Counted from the stretch's first letter, positions 43,077 to 51,038 are shown. The stretch: DNA of 64,000 bases from Betaproteobacteria bacterium UBA2592 (GCA_002340095.1 DDKS01000046.1:1-64000), one strand, 5' to 3'. The notes: generated by a model not told the origin, from the sequence alone. Made by a program: numbers and translations.

Positions 43077-44357
43077 ATGCTGTCCGACACCAAGCTTCGC
43101 AACCTCAAACCCAGGGAGAAACCGTACAAGGTCGCCGACCGTGATGGTCTGTATGTGGTCGTCACACCCACGGGGACGATCTCTTTCCGCTACAACTACC
43201 GGCTCAATGGTCGCCAGGAAACGCTGGTGCTCGGCCGTTATGGAACCGATGGCATCACGTTGGCCGAGGCGCGGGAAAGGCTCCTGGCCGCAAAAAAGCT
43301 CGTCAGCGAAGGCAAGTCACCGGCGCGCCAGAAGTCCAGGGAGATGCAGAAGATCAGAGATGCCGAAACGTTCGGCACGTGGGCTGAGCTGTGGCTCAAG
43401 CATTACCCGATGGCTGAGTCCACGAGAGACATGCGCCGGTCGGTCTATGAGCGTGACCTGAAGGAACCATTCGGCCGACTCAAGATGACGGAGATCAGTC
43501 ACGAGGATCTCCGAGAACTGTGCGACAAGATCGTGGCACGTGGTGCCCCAGCGACTGCGGTTCACGCGCGGGAAGTCGTCCACATGGTGTATCGTTACGC
43601 GCTGGATCGCGGGCATCGTTATGAAAACCCCGCAGAACTCGTGCGGCCCACATCCATTGCACGCTTCGAACCAAAAGACCGAGCACTGTCTCCACAAGAG
43701 ATCTGGCTGCTCTATCAATACTTGGAGCGCGTATCGACCGCGCCGACCATCCGCTTGGCGGTCAAATTGCTGCTGTTGACGATGGTCAGGAAGTCGGAAT
43801 TGACCGAAGCGACGTGGGACGAAGTCAACTTTACTTTGGCGACCTGGACCATTCCAGCGGAACGGATGAAGAGGAAGCGTCCACACGTGGTGTACCTGTC
43901 CCGTCAGGCATTGGATATTTTCGTTGCCCTCAAGACGTGCGCGGGCGGGTCACGTTACGTCTTGCCGTCACGCTACGATCCTGACATTCCCATGAGCAAG
44001 GCCACGCTGAATCAAGTGACGACTCTTGCGTGGAAGGCGGCGCAGGAAGATGGGAAGCCGTTGGGAAAGTTCTGCGTCCACGACTTGCGGCGGACGGCCT
44101 CGACCCTGCTTCACGAGGCCGGCTACAACACGGATTGGATCGAGAAGTGCCTCGCCCATGAGCAAAAGGGAGTAAGAGCGATTTATAACAAGGCTGAATA
44201 TGCCGAGCAGCGTCGCGTCATGCTTCAAGACTGGGCTGACATGATCGACCGCTGGGTAAAGGGCGACCCGGCGCTTTGGGCCGTTGTGCCGCCGCCTTCC
44301 TCGCCTCTATCCATGCTTCGACCTCCCTCAAGTCCCATGCCACTGATCGTGGAGTGA
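43077..44357 (+). CDS. int: tyrosine recombinase / phage-type integrase (P4-like, DUF4102)
   Basis: The 426-residue integrase starts with the DUF4102 arm-binding domain (MLSDTKLRNLKPREKPYKVADRDGLYV). After a SAM-like core-binding domain comes the catalytic domain, with Arg in LLTMVRKSELTEATWDE, HDLRRTAS (HxxR), His in LAHEQKGVRAIYN, and the nucleophilic Tyr in that IYNKAEY segment. It abuts the guaA attachment site, so it most likely catalyses integration there. Its last 140 bp overlap the convergent alpA-like gene. Confidence 0.93.
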   Translation: MLSDTKLRNLKPREKPYKVADRDGLYVVVTPTGTISFRYNYRLNGRQETLVLGRYGTDGITLAEARERLLAAKKLVSEGKSPARQKSREMQKIRDAETFGTWAELWLKHYPMAESTRDMRRSVYERDLKEPFGRLKMTEISHEDLRELCDKIVARGAPATAVHAREVVHMVYRYALDRGHRYENPAELVRPTSIARFEPKDRALSPQEIWLLYQYLERVSTAPTIRLAVKLLLLTMVRKSELTEATWDEVNFTLATWTIPAERMKRKRPHVVYLSRQALDIFVALKTCAGGSRYVLPSRYDPDIPMSKATLNQVTTLAWKAAQEDGKPLGKFCVHDLRRTASTLLHEAGYNTDWIEKCLAHEQKGVRAIYNKAEYAEQRRVMLQDWADMIDRWVKGDPALWAVVPPPSSPLSMLRPPSSPMPLIVE

Positions 44358-44499
44358 GGGTGAATCGTCTCGGAAATTCGCCGCGCTTTTCCATATCGAA
44401 AATCGTTCGATCCGATAACGGAACGATCTTTAGAAGCTGCTTGCGGTTGATGAGAACCCGCCCAAGGATTTTGAGTTCGTCTTCTTGAATGGTGCGCAT
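44218..44499 (-). CDS. AlpA-family excisionase-like regulator
   Basis: This 93-residue protein has the AlpA/MerR-type helix-turn-helix (INRKQLLKIVPLSDRTIFDMEKRGEFPRRFTLTPRSVAWDLREVEAWIEAR; key residues Arg19, Pro27 and Trp55). AlpA proteins act as excisionase or as activator of the integrase in P4-like elements. The proline- and arginine-rich C-terminal tail is encoded opposite the last 140 bp of int, an unusually long convergent overlap. Confidence 0.88.
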   Translation of the reverse strand: MRTIQEDELKILGRVLINRKQLLKIVPLSDRTIFDMEKRGEFPRRFTLTPRSVAWDLREVEAWIEARKAAAQRPKAPGRPLPSGRSCQPSLEA

Positions 44500-44590
44500 A
44501 TTGTTTCCCTTACATGCTGGTTCTTGCTAGAAAATCTAAACCACCCATCTAGCGTTTTGGTGGGGCAAAAGCGCACACTTTTGAATCATT

Positions 44591-46297
44591 TCAAGACAAC
44601 CCGGCCTCCTCTAGAAAGCGTGACTCAAGACCTTCCTCGATGGCGCTGCTGAGGATGAGCCGATGCCTGGCGCGGGTCATGCCGACGTATAGCAAACGCC
44701 GCTCGTCTTCCTCGGTCGAGTCGGTATGCGGCAAATTCCCGTCCTCGCAGCCCATGATCCAGACATTGTCGAATTCGAGGCCTTTCGAAGCGTGCAGCGT
44801 CATGATCTGCACGGCGGGCTTCTGGCGATTCGTACTGGATCGCCCTAGGATCGAAAGCCGCTGGGCAAGCGAACCGGGCATCCTGGCAATGGATGCCTCC
44901 AGCTTTCTCAATAGATTCGCCTGGTTTGGCTTGCAGTAATCGAACAGGAAAGCGGCGACGCCATGGACGACGAGCGTCGGCCGCCCCTTCGCCACCTGGT
45001 CGCGCCACGAGGCAAGACCCATACGGAGGCGCAGAAGCGCCTTCCGGGTGCCGTCCTCTTCCGGGGCCTGTTCGATGGCGGATTCCAGACGAGCAGCGCA
45101 GCCTCCGAACGAACGCCGCGAATGCCCATTGACCCACTCAGCGTGGATGCCGCAGAAAGAGAGGGCGTTCGCCAGTCCAGTCCAGGAATCATCCACGACT
45201 GAACGTAACAGGCCGGAAAATACGCTGCCAATCGAGTGTTCCCAAACGCTCTTGCCACCGGAGCGGACGCATGGCCTGTCGATGTCGGACAAGGCCAGCT
45301 CGACTGCATCGAGGATCAGATTGGTTCGGGCGAGGATTGCCCATTCATCGTCCTGAGACCCATTCCTGATGGTCCTGACGATCTGATCGACCTCGGCCCA
45401 GCGGTCAGGGGCGCGGATTACCCGGATCTCGCCAGCATCTTCGCGGTGAGCGGTGATCTTTTTAGCGGCCCGGTTGCGGTTGTGGGCGATCAGCTTGGCG
45501 GCATGGCCAAGGATGTTTGGTGCGCACCGGTAATTGACCGGCAGGGTAGTCTCGGTCGCTGACAGCGCAAATGTGATTTCCTGCAACCCGGCGTATCCCA
45601 AAGCATGGCGGAAAGCGTACAGGCTTTGATCGTCGTCACCAACCAAAGTGATCTCGGCGCCGGCGCGGCCGTGGAGCAGAATCCACTCCATCTGCACTTC
45701 GTCCATGTCCTGCGCCTCGTCCACCAGCAGCCAGCGGATCGGAAGTGGTGGCATGTCCCCACGTGCCATTCGGCGTACCGAGAGCAGCAGCAGGTCCGCG
45801 AAGTCCATGGCCCCCTCGGATTCCATGAGTTCCTGGTAGCCGTTGAACACGGACTCGAGCGGCGGATCGGCGAACGGTACGGGGGTGAGCTTGGCCTTGC
45901 TCGCGTCGATGGCTTGCACGACGTCGTCGAATGAGATGTTCGGTGCGTGCTGCTTCCAGCAGCGGCGCAGTACGGACAGGCGTTCACCTTCAGACAGCAA
46001 GCGCGGCGGTTTGCTTCGGCTGAACCGCTTGATCTGGGCTAGCGCCAGCGAGTGGAAGGTGCCGACAGCCAAGCGCCGCGCATGGTCTTGACCGCACGTA
46101 GCAAGGATCCGCGATCGGAGTTCTTCGGCGGCGTCACGGGTGAAGGTAACCGCGCACAGCCGCCCCTTTGGGTGATTGGCCAGCAGCCTCGCCGCCCGTG
46201 CCGAGAGAACCCGGGTTTTGCCGGAGCCAGGGCAGGCGAGAATCGTGCAGTGGCCGGACGCCGTAACGGCGCGCTCTTGATAGGGGTTGAGTTCCAC
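44591..46297 (-). CDS. UvrD/Rep-family superfamily 1 DNA helicase
   Basis: A 568-residue ATP-dependent helicase shorter than chromosomal UvrD. Visible motifs are Walker A CPGSGKTRVLSARAARLL, LVDEAQDMDEVQ (Walker B), TLVGDDDQSLYAFRHA, TLHASKGLEFDNVW and LLYVGMTRARHRL. The start is ambiguous between GTG 46297 and TTG 46300, directly after the TAG stop of the upstream gene, so translation is probably coupled. It could serve element replication or repair. Confidence 0.9.
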   Translation of the reverse strand: MELNPYQERAVTASGHCTILACPGSGKTRVLSARAARLLANHPKGRLCAVTFTRDAAEELRSRILATCGQDHARRLAVGTFHSLALAQIKRFSRSKPPRLLSEGERLSVLRRCWKQHAPNISFDDVVQAIDASKAKLTPVPFADPPLESVFNGYQELMESEGAMDFADLLLLSVRRMARGDMPPLPIRWLLVDEAQDMDEVQMEWILLHGRAGAEITLVGDDDQSLYAFRHALGYAGLQEITFALSATETTLPVNYRCAPNILGHAAKLIAHNRNRAAKKITAHREDAGEIRVIRAPDRWAEVDQIVRTIRNGSQDDEWAILARTNLILDAVELALSDIDRPCVRSGGKSVWEHSIGSVFSGLLRSVVDDSWTGLANALSFCGIHAEWVNGHSRRSFGGCAARLESAIEQAPEEDGTRKALLRLRMGLASWRDQVAKGRPTLVVHGVAAFLFDYCKPNQANLLRKLEASIARMPGSLAQRLSILGRSSTNRQKPAVQIMTLHASKGLEFDNVWIMGCEDGNLPHTDSTEEDERRLLYVGMTRARHRLILSSAIEEGLESRFLEEAGLS

Positions 46298-46300
46298 CAA

Positions 46301-46951
46301 CTACGCGGTGGTCGTGGCCGCGGCCTCGGTAGCCTCCGCTTCCGGCGTCGCTTCGGGTGTGTCCGCTTGGGTCTCGACTTCGGCCCCGGCTCCATCCATA
46401 GCTTTTTCGGCGACCTGTCCGCCTTTCTTGCGTGCAGCAATCATGGCCCGGCCGGCAATCGACCGGATGCCGCCAGCCAGGCGGAGCAGACGGCGCTTCC
46501 ATTCGTAGATACTGCGCGAGTAGTTGCCGTCAGGAACCACACCAGAAAGCCAGAGGGTGTCGAGCCTGGCCACCATGCTGTCGAACTCACGGATGAGCCC
46601 TAAGTAACGCACGGCACGGGGGGACGTGATCTTCGCCTCCACTTCCTTGGGGCGGGAATATTCGATGCCCTTGAACTCGATGCCGTTTGCTTCTGCCAGC
46701 TTTTCGAGACGCGCTGCCTCGCCGCGGATGTCCTCGAACGCCTTGTTCAGGCGCTCATCCACGATCCCTTCCACCTCACGGGCCTGCTGGTCGGTGCCGA
46801 TGATCCTCAAGACGACGGAGAGAGAAAAGATGGCGCTCGCGCAAAGCTCGAAGCCGCGGTCGAATACCTGTTGAGCATGGAGCGAGTGGAGCTTGACCTT
46901 CTGGGTGAAGTAGGGGTGGCTCTTGGAGTTGTCTCGCGATGCAGTTGCCAT
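46301..46951 (-). CDS. DUF1845/AcaB-like conjugative-element protein
   Basis: The 216-residue protein begins MATASRDNSKSHPYFTQKVKL and is largely helical. The central region (ITSPRAVRYLGLIREFDSMVARLDTLWLSGV) and the DERLNKAFEDI segment recall DUF1845/AcaB-type proteins found next to regulators of integrative elements. The C-terminal 35 residues are a low-complexity Ala-, Glu- and Thr-rich tail. It precedes the helicase gene with no gap. The family assignment is from memory and only moderately sure. Confidence 0.6.
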   Translation of the reverse strand: MATASRDNSKSHPYFTQKVKLHSLHAQQVFDRGFELCASAIFSLSVVLRIIGTDQQAREVEGIVDERLNKAFEDIRGEAARLEKLAEANGIEFKGIEYSRPKEVEAKITSPRAVRYLGLIREFDSMVARLDTLWLSGVVPDGNYSRSIYEWKRRLLRLAGGIRSIAGRAMIAARKKGGQVAEKAMDGAGAEVETQADTPEATPEAEATEAAATTTA

Positions 46952-47109
46952 GAAAATCTCCCGAAACGAAGGACAGGAGGCCATGCTACGAAGCAACAAA
47001 CCGGAAACGAAGGCGAAAAGCGCACCAAAACGCACTGTTTAGCAGTTGCGTTCTTGAATCGGAGCCATACAATGGGCTCATTCACTCGAAGCGCGTAATG
47101 CCTTCGATG

Positions 47110-47455
47110 AGTCGTAGCTGGCGACTGGAAACAAACAGCATTCAATCCGCCGGCCGCGCGATGCGTGGCGGCGAGTCAAGAGAGGGGCGAAAAGCGCCCG
47201 ACCCTGATCCACGGGGTAACGTGGTGATGTGGCTTGGGCGCTGACGCAAGACCTCGCCTTGTCTGTTATGAGCGGATAAGGCTTGAGGCAGCGCGCCCCG
47301 TGAACCTGCGTCAATGGATCGCCAGACCGAGAGGGTACCCCGGAAGGGTGCTCTCTCCCGCCCGCATCATGCGGGCCGGTTTTTCAACCCTGCGGGGGCT
47401 TTCACGCTCCCGGGTGGGTTCGTGGCGCCTCCGCATTTTTCTTCAAGGAGGCACC
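47110..47455 (+). promoter_or_regulatory. structured leader RNA 1 (upstream of the 47456 gene)
   Basis: AGTCG (47110-47114) and CGACT (47122-47126) close an invariant TAGCTGG loop, and AACAGCATT follows at 47135. Further on, a terminator-like hairpin (47360-47384) precedes a GC-rich hairpin AACCCtgCGGG...CCCGggtGGGTT (47386-47420). The segment GGCGCCTCC (47424-47432) can pair at 8 of 9 positions with the ribosome-binding site GGAGGCACC (47447-47455). The remaining bases of this 500-bp gap show no gene. Confidence 0.6.
47360..47384 (+). terminator. terminator-like hairpin inside leader 1
   Basis: GCCCGCA (47360-47366) and TGCGGGC (47370-47376) pair around TCA and are followed by CGG and five T. 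It could terminate the upstream TAGCTGG-containing transcript before the 47456 gene. Confidence 0.5.
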
Positions 47456-47803
47456 ATGGAAAAGTTGTTGCTCGTCATGGCCCTGCTGGGGTCTGCCCAT
47501 CTCGCGTTTCGCGGCTTGGGCAAAGCGGGGAAGCTGGTATTCGCACTTGCGATGCCGAAACCCGTGCCCCCCGGCACTGTCCGCGCCTCGGATGTGAGGC
47601 CGATGGCTATCCGCAAGGATGGCGAGGAAGACTGGTCGCGGTATGACATCCCGACGTTCATCCGGCGTGGCATTCCGATGCCGAAGCTGGAACCGATCTC
47701 GGCGAAATCGACCAAGACCCGCAAGCGTCGCAGCAAGGCGAAAGCCGAAGCCTCCGCGGCGCCGGCAACATCCAATACCGCGGCTTTTGAGGTCGTGGCG
47801 TAA
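47456..47803 (+). CDS. element-encoded small protein, unknown
   Basis: A 115-residue protein with an N-terminal hydrophobic stretch (MEKLLLVMALLGSAHLAF) that may anchor it, a central PRPM/DVRPMAIRKDGEEDWSRYDIPTFIRRGIPMP-type segment, and a lysine/arginine-rich then alanine-rich tail (STKTRKRRSKAKAE). The ATG follows a perfect AAGGAGG that can be masked by the leader. No family is recognised. Confidence 0.6.
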   Translation: MEKLLLVMALLGSAHLAFRGLGKAGKLVFALAMPKPVPPGTVRASDVRPMAIRKDGEEDWSRYDIPTFIRRGIPMPKLEPISAKSTKTRKRRSKAKAEASAAPATSNTAAFEVVA

Positions 47804-47910
47804 CTTCCTAGGAATCTGGCAAAGGAAAATCGTTCATGGACGGGGTACCCCGGTCGGCAAGCGTTAGCTGTTTGCCATGAACCAAGGTTCGAGCCAGGTT
47901 CCACCCATTT

Positions 47911-47982
47911 CTCAACCCTGCGGGGGTCATCGCGACCCCGCAAGGGGCTGTGGTGCCTCCGCGCTTTCTCATGGAGGTCATC
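47911..47982 (+). promoter_or_regulatory. structured leader RNA 2 (micropeptide 1)
   Basis: CCCtGCGGGG (47916-47925) pairs with CCCCGCaaGGG (47936-47946). Then GGTGCCTCC (47952-47960) can pair with the ribosome-binding region GGAGGtCATC (47973-47982) over nine base pairs with one bulged T, so the start of the 25-residue reading frame is masked. An imperfect TTAGCTG hairpin at 47857-47876 may be a degenerate copy of the TAGCTGG element. Confidence 0.65.
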
Positions 47983-48060
47983 ATGGCACTCGTCATTGTC
48001 GCTTGCTGCATCACTGGTTGGGTCATCAGCCGTCCGGTCGTCCGGGCGCTCGGCCTCTAA
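47983..48060 (+). CDS. micropeptide 1 (25 residues, hydrophobic)
   Basis: The frame encodes 25 residues, starting MALVIVACCITGWVISRP and ending VVRALGL, mostly hydrophobic and able to span a membrane once. It follows GGAGG and a masking leader. A second micropeptide 147 bp downstream shares the pattern (V/I)ISRP(V/I)VRA(L/M)GL, which argues that both are real and paralogous. Function unknown. Confidence 0.5.
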   Translation: MALVIVACCITGWVISRPVVRALGL

Positions 48061-48086
48061 CCGGCAGCACGCTTGCCTGTGGGAAT

Positions 48087-48206
48087 CCCCGCAGGCCAGA
48101 AACCTTTCTCCTGAGAGGTTTCCGGCCTGCGGGGTTGTCATGGGCGTGTATCGAGCCAGGCAACTCCTGCGGGGTCCGATCAACCCGTCCTGTCAGGAGC
48201 GTCGCC
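48087..48206 (+). promoter_or_regulatory. structured leader RNA 3 (micropeptide 2)
   Basis: A long hairpin pairs CCCCGCAGGCC (48087-48097) with GGCCTGCGGGG (48124-48134) and continues inward with GAAACCT/AGGTTTC, 18 bp with one mismatch. Downstream, CTCCTG (48164-48169) is perfectly complementary to CAGGAG (48194-48199), the ribosome-binding site of micropeptide 2. The stem sequences differ from leader 2, but the masking logic is the same. Confidence 0.55.
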
Positions 48207-48290
48207 ATGATCTACGTGATCCTCTCGATGTGTGTGTTCTCAGGCATCGTCATCAGCCGTCCCATCGTTCGCGCGATGGGGTTGCGCTAA
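48207..48290 (+). CDS. micropeptide 2 (27 residues, hydrophobic)
   Basis: The frame encodes MIYVILSMCVFSGIVISRP followed by IVRAMGLR. It has one hydrophobic helix and the same C-terminal half as micropeptide 1. It starts 8 bp after CAGGAG. The two may be small membrane regulators or a toxin-like pair; this is speculation, as no family is known to me. Confidence 0.5.
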   Translation: MIYVILSMCVFSGIVISRPIVRAMGLR

Positions 48291-48306
48291 CAAGCAGGGG
48301 AATGCC

Positions 48307-48468
48307 ATGTCGAATCCAACACTGAGCCGCATGTTTCGGTCAATCCCATTTCGCATGGCCTGCGAACTCCATCAGCGTCTTCGATCTGGCTGCAACGCCA
48401 GCGAAACGCGGGATATGTTGCGCAAGGCATTGCGGAGGGCGGGATTCGTTCAGCGTGCGGCAGCTTGA
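48307..48468 (+). CDS. small basic protein, unknown
   Basis: A 53-residue, strongly basic, helical protein (MSNPTLSRMFRSIPFRMACE at the start, then RDMLRKALRRAGFVQRAAA). It starts 17 bp after micropeptide 2, behind a CAGGGG site. The charge suggests nucleic-acid binding. A terminator-like hairpin follows directly. Confidence 0.5.
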   Translation: MSNPTLSRMFRSIPFRMACELHQRLRSGCNASETRDMLRKALRRAGFVQRAAA

Positions 48469-48474
48469 TCACGC

Positions 48475-48498
48475 GCCCCGCTCAAGTAGCGGGGCTTT
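48475..48498 (+). terminator. terminator-like hairpin before leader 4
   Basis: GCCCCGCT (48475-48482) and AGCGGGGC (48488-48495) form 8 bp with a 5-base loop and a short CTTTCC tail. The tail is also the 5' strand of the next, 14-bp hairpin. Confidence 0.6.
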
Positions 48499-48702
48499 CC
48501 AGAGCGCATTCCTGAGAGTGCGTTCTGGAGAGAAAGAATTGTCGCTTCTGGTTGTCCAGGAGCTGCAAAGCGGTAGCTGGCCGCTCTAAACAAGCAGCAT
48601 CGAGGCGCCGAGTCGGGTAACCGGATCGGCAATCATCAACCCCAGCCGGGGCATCTATCCCCGGCGTGGGGATAGGTGTCTCCGGCGAAAGGAGGCACTC
48701 AT
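48495..48702 (+). promoter_or_regulatory. structured leader RNA 4 (RecE-like gene), full architecture
   Basis: In order: a 14-bp hairpin (48495-48508 with 48519-48532); the TAGCTGG loop (48574-48580) closed by AGCGG/CCGCT; AAGCAGCATC; a hairpin with CGG-GTAA-CCG; and GCCGGGG/CCCCGGC (48645-48651, 48659-48665) with loop CATCTAT. The loop pairs over 7 bp with ATAGGTG (48672-48678). GGTGTCTCC (48675-48683) also pairs with the ribosome-binding site GGAGGCAC (48691-48698). The pseudoknot and the anti-SD helix share GGTG and therefore compete. Confidence 0.75.
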
Positions 48703-49539
48703 ATGAAAATGGAAAACGTCGGCCTGCTTTCCATGCCGGCCGATCAGTACCACGCTCACCCAGCGGTGGGGCATTCGGGACTTGTGCGCATCATGCGCTC
48801 GCCCGCCCATTACCAGGAGTATGTGAGCAATCCGCCCGAGCCGACTCCGGCGATGCAGTTGGGCACGGCCTTCCATACGGCGCTGCTCGAACATGATCGG
48901 TTCAGCCAGACCTTCGTGGCAGCGCCGAAGTTCGACCGGCGCACCAAGGAAGGAAAGGCCGCAGCCGAGGCTTGGGAGGTCGAAAACGCGGGCAAGACCT
49001 CGCTGACCGTCGACCAGATGGTGGTCATCGAAGAGATGGTTGTCAGCGTGCGCTCTCATGCTGGGGCGGAGCGTCTCTTGGCCGAAGGAGTTGCCGAGAT
49101 GTCGGCGTTCTGGATCGACCGGGAAACCGGCATCGAGTGCAAATGCCGGCCGGACTTTCTGTCCATGGCAGGGGAGACCGTCACCGGCATCGTGGACGTG
49201 AAGACCTGCTGCGACGCGAGCGCCGATGGCTTTGCTCGCGCTATCGCGACGCTGGGCTACGACGTGCAGGCGGCTTTCTACCAGGATGGCCTGAAGGCCG
49301 TGACTGGCAGAACCATCCCGTTCTACTTCATCGCCGTTGAGAAGGAGGCGCCGTTCGCGGTTGCGGCCTACAAGGCGAGCGACGAGGTGATCGAGGTTGG
49401 GCGCGCCAAGTATCGCGGCGCGCTCCAGCTGCTCCAGTGGTGCCGAACCAAGGGCAGTTGGCCTGGCTACCAGCCGAACGGGGAGGTCGAAACGATCAAC
49501 CTGCCGCGCTGGGCGTCGAACTTCGATCTGGAGGGGTGA
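48703..49539 (+). CDS. RecE-like PD-(D/E)xK exonuclease (DUF3799 type)
   Basis: The 278-residue protein matches the putative exodeoxyribonuclease VIII family paired with RecT in phages and mobile elements. Motifs are LVRIMRSPAHYQEY, LGTAFHTALLEHD (His and Glu), ECKCRPDFLS (Asp), GIVDVKTCCDAS (DxK core) and GYDVQAAFYQDGL. It would chew one strand of double-strand ends so that RecT can anneal. Its first residues, MKMENVGL, are almost identical to those of the unrelated ribonucleotide reductase at 56903. Confidence 0.85.
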   Translation: MKMENVGLLSMPADQYHAHPAVGHSGLVRIMRSPAHYQEYVSNPPEPTPAMQLGTAFHTALLEHDRFSQTFVAAPKFDRRTKEGKAAAEAWEVENAGKTSLTVDQMVVIEEMVVSVRSHAGAERLLAEGVAEMSAFWIDRETGIECKCRPDFLSMAGETVTGIVDVKTCCDASADGFARAIATLGYDVQAAFYQDGLKAVTGRTIPFYFIAVEKEAPFAVAAYKASDEVIEVGRAKYRGALQLLQWCRTKGSWPGYQPNGEVETINLPRWASNFDLEG

Positions 49540-49542
49540 AGC

Positions 49543-49803
49543 ATGACATCGAATCCGATCGAAGATGTCGTGCCTCATCTCCATGAGGTTGGCGAGGTTC
49601 TCCTGGTTGCCGCGATGTGCATCGAGGGGCAACAGGCTGCGCTGGAACGTGCCGAGGCTGAGGTGACCAGGCTTAGGCGCGAAATCGAGCAGGCTCGCAA
49701 CCATCTTCTCGAACGTGTTCGCAAGAACTACGTCGACTCGGAGATCGAGGCGGCCGACGTGATGTGCTCACGGTGCAAGCCCACGAGGAGGAATGGCGAA
49801 TGA
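49543..49803 (+). CDS. small coiled-coil protein, unknown
   Basis: An 86-residue protein 4 bp after the RecE-like gene. Residues about 30-60 (QQAALERAEAEVTRLRREIEQARNHLL) form a strong coiled coil. A CSRC pair sits near the C terminus. Its stop overlaps the next start (ATGA). Function unknown; position suggests a partner of the recombination genes. Confidence 0.6.
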   Translation: MTSNPIEDVVPHLHEVGEVLLVAAMCIEGQQAALERAEAEVTRLRREIEQARNHLLERVRKNYVDSEIEAADVMCSRCKPTRRNGE

Positions 49804-50243
49804 GCATCTACACGGGATACCTGCTGACGCCGGGCGTCGAATTCGCCGATGGCGATTTCATCCCGAAGGCGTCCCCGGAAGAGGCCGACGAGGTTGTCGA
49901 CCGGGAAGGCGATGCGGTCACCGCTTATGCGCTGATGGGTTTCGACCCTGAGGGCGACAGGTGGGAGGTTCTGATGGTGACGTACCGTCCGACGACGCTC
50001 GTGCGCCGGGTGCGGATGATGTTCGGACTCAGGCTCGAATGGGACGGTAGCGCACCCATGAATTTCGACCGCGGAGACGGCATCGAGATCGTCAAGTACG
50101 CCAGGAACTCTCTTGAGACCGCGATTGCCTTCGGCGGCCTGATGTCGGGGATGCCGGGAGCCCGGAAAGAATGGGAGTTCGCGCGGGCGCATGAACTGGC
50201 AGATCGGCTCGGGGTCGTCATCCGCGACGATAGCGGCAAGTAG
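49800..50243 (+). CDS. hypothetical element protein
   Basis: A 147-residue soluble protein starting MSIYTGYLLTPGVEFADGDF, acidic in the first half (EEADEVVDREGDAV), with no membrane segment. Translation is coupled to the preceding gene by a 4-bp overlap. I recognise no domain. Confidence 0.6.
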   Translation: MSIYTGYLLTPGVEFADGDFIPKASPEEADEVVDREGDAVTAYALMGFDPEGDRWEVLMVTYRPTTLVRRVRMMFGLRLEWDGSAPMNFDRGDGIEIVKYARNSLETAIAFGGLMSGMPGARKEWEFARAHELADRLGVVIRDDSGK

Positions 50244-50256
50244 TCAATTTTTTCAA

Positions 50257-50334
50257 CCGGCGGGACCGCACCATGAGTCCCGCCGGGGCCCATGGTGCGC
50301 CGCCTTTACCCAATAGAGAAAGGAGGTGATAACC
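50257..50334 (+). promoter_or_regulatory. structured leader RNA 5 (50335 gene)
   Basis: CCGGCGGGAC (50257-50266) and GTCCCGCCGG (50277-50286) make a perfect 10-bp stem. The loop CGCACCATG (50267-50275) is perfectly complementary over 9 bp to CATGGTGCG (50291-50299), an H-type pseudoknot. Then CCGCCTTT (50300-50307) can pair at 7 of 8 positions with AAAGGAGG of the ribosome-binding site. Confidence 0.75.
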
Positions 50335-50664
50335 ATGGAGCACGGCATACAGCATGGCGTGAGGGATGAGTTCGTTATGGCGGCATCTCCAGTGACGCGG
50401 TTGCTCGGACATTCTCTAGCAGTCGCTCTGGGATTTTGCGGTCTTGCGGCAATCTCCATGATCCCCATCGGCGCCATGAAAGTGTTGATTTGGCTTGGCA
50501 TCGGGCATCTTGCCGAGCCGCTACATGCGCTCGAAACACTTCTGCTGGTTGTCGACATCTGCCTGTTTGGCATAGTATTCTTATCAGGCGTAGCGGTCTT
50601 TCTCGTGGAGACGCTGACGGCAACGAGACGACAGGTCATAATGGCATGGAGGAACCATGAATAA
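50335..50664 (+). CDS. two-pass membrane protein, unknown
   Basis: A 109-residue protein with two hydrophobic helices (about residues 27-58 and 68-93) and a basic C-terminal end. It is preceded by a perfect AAAGGAGGTGAT. It overlaps the next small gene by 8 bp. No family recognised. Confidence 0.6.
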   Translation: MEHGIQHGVRDEFVMAASPVTRLLGHSLAVALGFCGLAAISMIPIGAMKVLIWLGIGHLAEPLHALETLLLVVDICLFGIVFLSGVAVFLVETLTATRRQVIMAWRNHE

Positions 50665-50806
50665 GCTCTCGAAAGAATTCCTGACGGGATTCGAGGAAGG
50701 ATGGGGTTCGTTCTGGTCGCCGTTTACTGGCCTATGCAAGGCGCTGGCCGCAACATGGCGGCGCCACGTTTCTATGCCGCATGGGCGGAACTGTCGCCAC
50801 GCTTGA
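50657..50806 (+). CDS. small tryptophan-rich protein, unknown
   Basis: A 49-residue frame beginning MNKLSKEFLTGFEEGWGSFW, with a GLCKALAATWRRH segment, amphipathic and aromatic-rich. TGGAGG lies 7 bp upstream and the start overlaps the previous stop, so it is probably translated by coupling. Function unknown; it may be a small membrane-associated factor. Confidence 0.5.
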   Translation: MNKLSKEFLTGFEEGWGSFWSPFTGLCKALAATWRRHVSMPHGRNCRHA

Positions 50807-50899
50807 GCGGCAGAGAGATGATCGACACCAGAACTCAAGCGGATCGAACAGGGATTCAAAGCGGCCTGACCGATTCGCGGTTTCAGTAGGTTATGCAGT

Positions 50900-51038
50900 A
50901 GCGGTAGCTGGCCGCTCTAAACAAGCAGCATCGAAGAGCACGGGCTGCCGTGCATTCAACAACCCAGGCGGGGTCGCCATGATCCCCGTCCGGGGCCATG
51001 GTGTAACCGCCTTTTTTCTTTTGAAGAAAGGAAACACC
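50900..51038 (+). promoter_or_regulatory. structured leader RNA 6 (recT)
   Basis: TAGCTGG (50905-50911) is closed by AGCGG/CCGCT and followed by AAGCAGCATC. Next comes a GCACGG-GCTG-CCGTGC hairpin, then CGGGG/CCCCG (50969-50973, 50984-50988). The loop GCCATG (50976-50981) pairs with CATGGT (50997-51002). GGTGT (51000-51004) can also pair with ACACC next to the start, and CCTTTT with GAAAGG of the ribosome-binding site. Confidence 0.7.

Noticed and set aside
47234..47455. In-frame upstream extension of the 47456 gene (start at 47234)
   Set aside because: The extension runs through the terminator-like and leader hairpins, while ATG 47456 has a perfect AAGGAGG.
47857..47876. An eighth TAGCTGG element (TTAGCTG inside GGCAA/TTGCC)
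   Set aside because: The last loop base differs and the loop is longer, and the AARCAGCATC box is missing. It may be a decayed copy but is not counted.
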